64,000 bases of DNA from Setophaga petechia (lineage: Eukaryota > Chordata > Aves > Passeriformes > Parulidae): assembly GCA_024362935.1 (NCBI GenBank), contig JANCRA010000008.1, positions 32,420,557 through 32,484,556 on the forward strand, in the 5' to 3' direction. The notes beneath the pieces are model-generated. The model did not search any database. It saw only the letters and a program-made list of their open reading frames with translations, and had not been told where the DNA came from. The translations under genes and the position numbers were made by a program. Below, in pieces: positions 61,642-64,000 of the stretch; within the stretch, counting starts at the first letter, position 1, and every line of letters starts with the position of its first letter.

Positions 61642-63399
61642 CACATAGATGTTTGCTAGGCAGCGAGGCTGGTTCTAAATAATTTTGAGAGAACTAAAGG
61701 GCAGGGGGGAGTGATGTGGAAATCTTGCATTTGACTTCACATGGCATGCCGAAAAAATTTCCAGGTGGGATTTCTAGAACGTGTTTGCTCTCAAATTCAC
61801 CAATATGTGAGACTTTATTTCAATTCTAAGAGTGACACTGCATATTATGCTACAGAAAGATGGAACAAATGTACAGGGAAGCGATGAATCGGTCTAATCC
61901 CTGCCCCAAATAATCAGACAGGAAAATTGTTTTCATACATCTTTGCTCTCTAGTGTTCTTTGTAGCAAAACACTTCTGACCCAAAAACTGAATGAAGCTC
62001 CCAATCTTTCTGAAAGACCATTAGCAAAATTTGTATTTACATTTAAATAGCGCCATCCCAGTGTTTCTCTCTTCTGGGACTTGCAATTGTATTATAATGT
62101 CCTAATTATTGTTCACTGCAGGAGGATTTTTTTCAGGCCACAGGTATTTGAATATGAGTAGTCCCTAACATGACTGCTAGGAGTTGTTTGTTCTACTGAA
62201 ATCTAAGCATGAATGAGTTGGAGTTAATCAAAACATGGCTAGAAACCTGACCATTAATCTGCTTAACCCTGGGAACATGTGCAAAGAGCTTGAACCAGGC
62301 TTTAAGGCACTCCACACTTCTTTAAATGCTATAACTGTCCTGTCTGCTCACCCTGCACATGGCCTAAGGAAATCTGCTTTTCACTTGCCCCTTCTCTTTT
62401 TCTTTTTCCTTCCAGTACATGAGCACTTGAAGTCCATCTTCACCTTCCAACAGGAGGGCACAAATCAGAGGAAGGTGTGCTCTTCCACCTGCTTTCTCTT
62501 TCACCTGTGCTGCAAGACAACCAAGTGAAACCCCAGTGAAATGAAACCCAGGTCTGATCCTAGATGGCCCCACACAATAAAGAGAGAGCACTCAGTTGCT
62601 GCTGTACGTAACCACATTTTTAAGTATCAGACTGCCTCTCCATTTCACTGCAGGTCTGAAGTTATGGGTTGAGAGCTACCTGTAGGAAACTGTTGATATG
62701 GTAGTAAGACATTGTCCTCTTTTGATTTAAAATTACAGTTATTTCCTTTGATGAGCTCAAGTCATAAAATTTTCTGGAAAATAGTGAACCCCTTTGATAG
62801 CCATGACCTTACATTAAACTTTAGCTAATTGGAATTTCATGGCAAAAAACAGCCTTTTTTTTCCCAAAATTTCCCAGCTATCTATGCTCTTAACCACTAC
62901 CATAACATAGAAAAACATGCAGCTGTTGACTGAGTCAGTGCCAGCTCTGACCATTCTATACATGGTCTGGTCTTTTCCAGAAATGATAGTGTTTTTACAG
63001 GTGATGTTAACCTAAAGGCAAAACAGAATGTAAGTTCTTTGTATTACGCAGATAATCAGTGATGTTTGTGAGGTTATGTCCTACATGGGTGGCCTGATTG
63101 ACCACAGCAAGTTTCTGTATAAACTCCAGGGATAAAAAAGTGAAACCCTGCCCTGGAAGATAGTTGTTGCTCTTCCAAATTAAGAAATAGAATAAATCTC
63201 TTTAAATACATCACTTATAACAGCCACCTGCAATTTTCGTCATGCTGGGATGCTCACAAAGCTCTTATTCATGGGTAGAAGGTGACTCTTGACTTTTTAG
63301 GTAAAAATGCTTCCTTGCACAGAGAATTTATATATTTTTGCTTGCAGAGAGTCCACACATCCAAATTTGCGCCAGAAGTAGTGAGGTTTTACTCAGTTT
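61642..63399. other. Noncoding stretch with small candidate element
   Basis: Block 62030-62130 has TTTACATTTAAATAGCGCC, TTGCAATTGTATTATAATG and CCTAATTATTG words in non-repetitive sequence and may be a short regulatory element. A pyrimidine tract ending CCAG near 62395-62415 is acceptor-like, but no exon is recognised. No gene is called. Confidence 0.4.
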
Positions 63400-64000
63400 T
63401 TAGGCAGCACTGAGAGAGCCCTGTGCATCCTGAGACCTTCCTTTGCTGGGGGTGTGATGCTGGTGGGAATGGCAGCTCATGGATGTCTTCTCACTTTCCA
63501 CGGGGGAAACAGCCCAAAGTGAGAAAGAAAAACACCCCCGAAAAAGCTCTAGTTCAGAGCTGGAATAGCAGGTATCAGAAAAAAGCTAAGTCAATGGGGC
63601 AGATGCTGGTGAGAGAGCACTGCATGTTTTGGTTGCCAGGGTCCCAAGAGCATCCACAGCCCCTCACCTGCCCATGGCCCAGGACCCCATCCCAACCCTC
63701 AGAGCTGTCATCCCCTGTCCCAGTGGTGCTGCACCAGGGCCAGTCTTCAGGTCCCCACAGCCTGACTCTGCCTGGCTATGGGCCTTAAGCCTGATCTGGA
63801 CCTGCATTTTCCCAGTCTCCAGGAAGGTACCTGGTGCCCAGGAATGGGACTGCCTCGGTGTTTCTGACTTCCCAGTTCCTTTATGGGGGGTAGGATGGGT
63901 CCTGGCTCCCAGAACCCACCCTAAAGACGCCCATGAGTATCCCCCACTGTCCTGGACCCTGGAGCCCTGACCTCCAGCTGTACACACATCTGGATTAATT
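63400..64000. other. GC-rich block at window edge
   Basis: From about 63420, and strongly from 63640, GC content rises well above the rest of the window, with CCC and GGG words on both strands but few CpGs. Three overlapping open frames of 107-121 codons reflect the low stop-codon frequency of GC-rich DNA, and none has a recognisable domain. It could be an unrecognised LTR or other repeat, or the start of a GC-rich region beyond the window. Confidence 0.4.

Noticed and set aside
63423..63987. Three overlapping open frames of 107-121 codons
   Set aside because: All lie in GC-rich DNA where stops are rare; none has a known domain, and they overlap on both strands.
1..64000. CRISPR arrays, operons, toxin-antitoxin or phage-type systems
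   Set aside because: No regular spaced repeats, no dense coding sequence and no ribosome-binding pattern; the DNA is clearly vertebrate.

Overview
This 64 kb window looks like bird nuclear DNA, either intergenic or deep intronic. Two dispersed repeats give the lineage. One is the 3' end of an avian CR1 LINE (about 45149-45410, minus strand). The other is a solo LTR of the widespread avian ERVL-like family (about 51365-51905, plus strand). Repeats are otherwise sparse, most stretches are AT-rich and CpG-poor, and simple repeats are short; all of this fits a bird. A passerine is possible but cannot be shown from one sequence.

I found no protein-coding gene, rRNA, tRNA or recognisable ncRNA. 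The longest open frames (up to 179 codons, 39824-40363 minus) carry no known domain, signal peptide or family motif and look like chance. The only peptide homology I recognise is the C-terminal tail of the CR1 ORF2 protein, inside the LINE fragment. No prokaryotic-type system (operon, CRISPR, toxin-antitoxin, phage) is present.

The window reads as a gene desert with islands of unusual sequence that are candidate conserved noncoding (regulatory) elements: about 7440-7790, 8580-8950, 9300-9440, 12530-12850, 17395-17615, 27060-27350, 29100-29450, 30610-30870, 32390-32720, 33030-33290, 40390-40740, 44450-44720, 46430-46810, 47330-47730, 48380-48550, 53600-53990, 57180-57740 and 62030-62130. They were picked by eye for retained CpGs in CpG-poor surroundings, even composition without simple repeats, and clusters of homeodomain, SOX, TALE, POU or TCF-like motifs. 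Conservation itself cannot be seen in one sequence, so these are inferences.

The most distinctive structures seen directly are: a candidate element at 7440-7790 built from several copies of one motif in both orientations; a near-perfect inverted duplication at 7027-7092; a 52-54 bp spaced internal duplication at 12602-12679; palindromic transcription-factor-like sites at 17555-17572 (homeodomain) and 33209-33224 (TALE); and 14-bp exact inverted arms at 47530-47660. If the islands prove conserved, the simplest reading is long-range regulatory territory of a developmental gene outside the window; which gene cannot be told from here.
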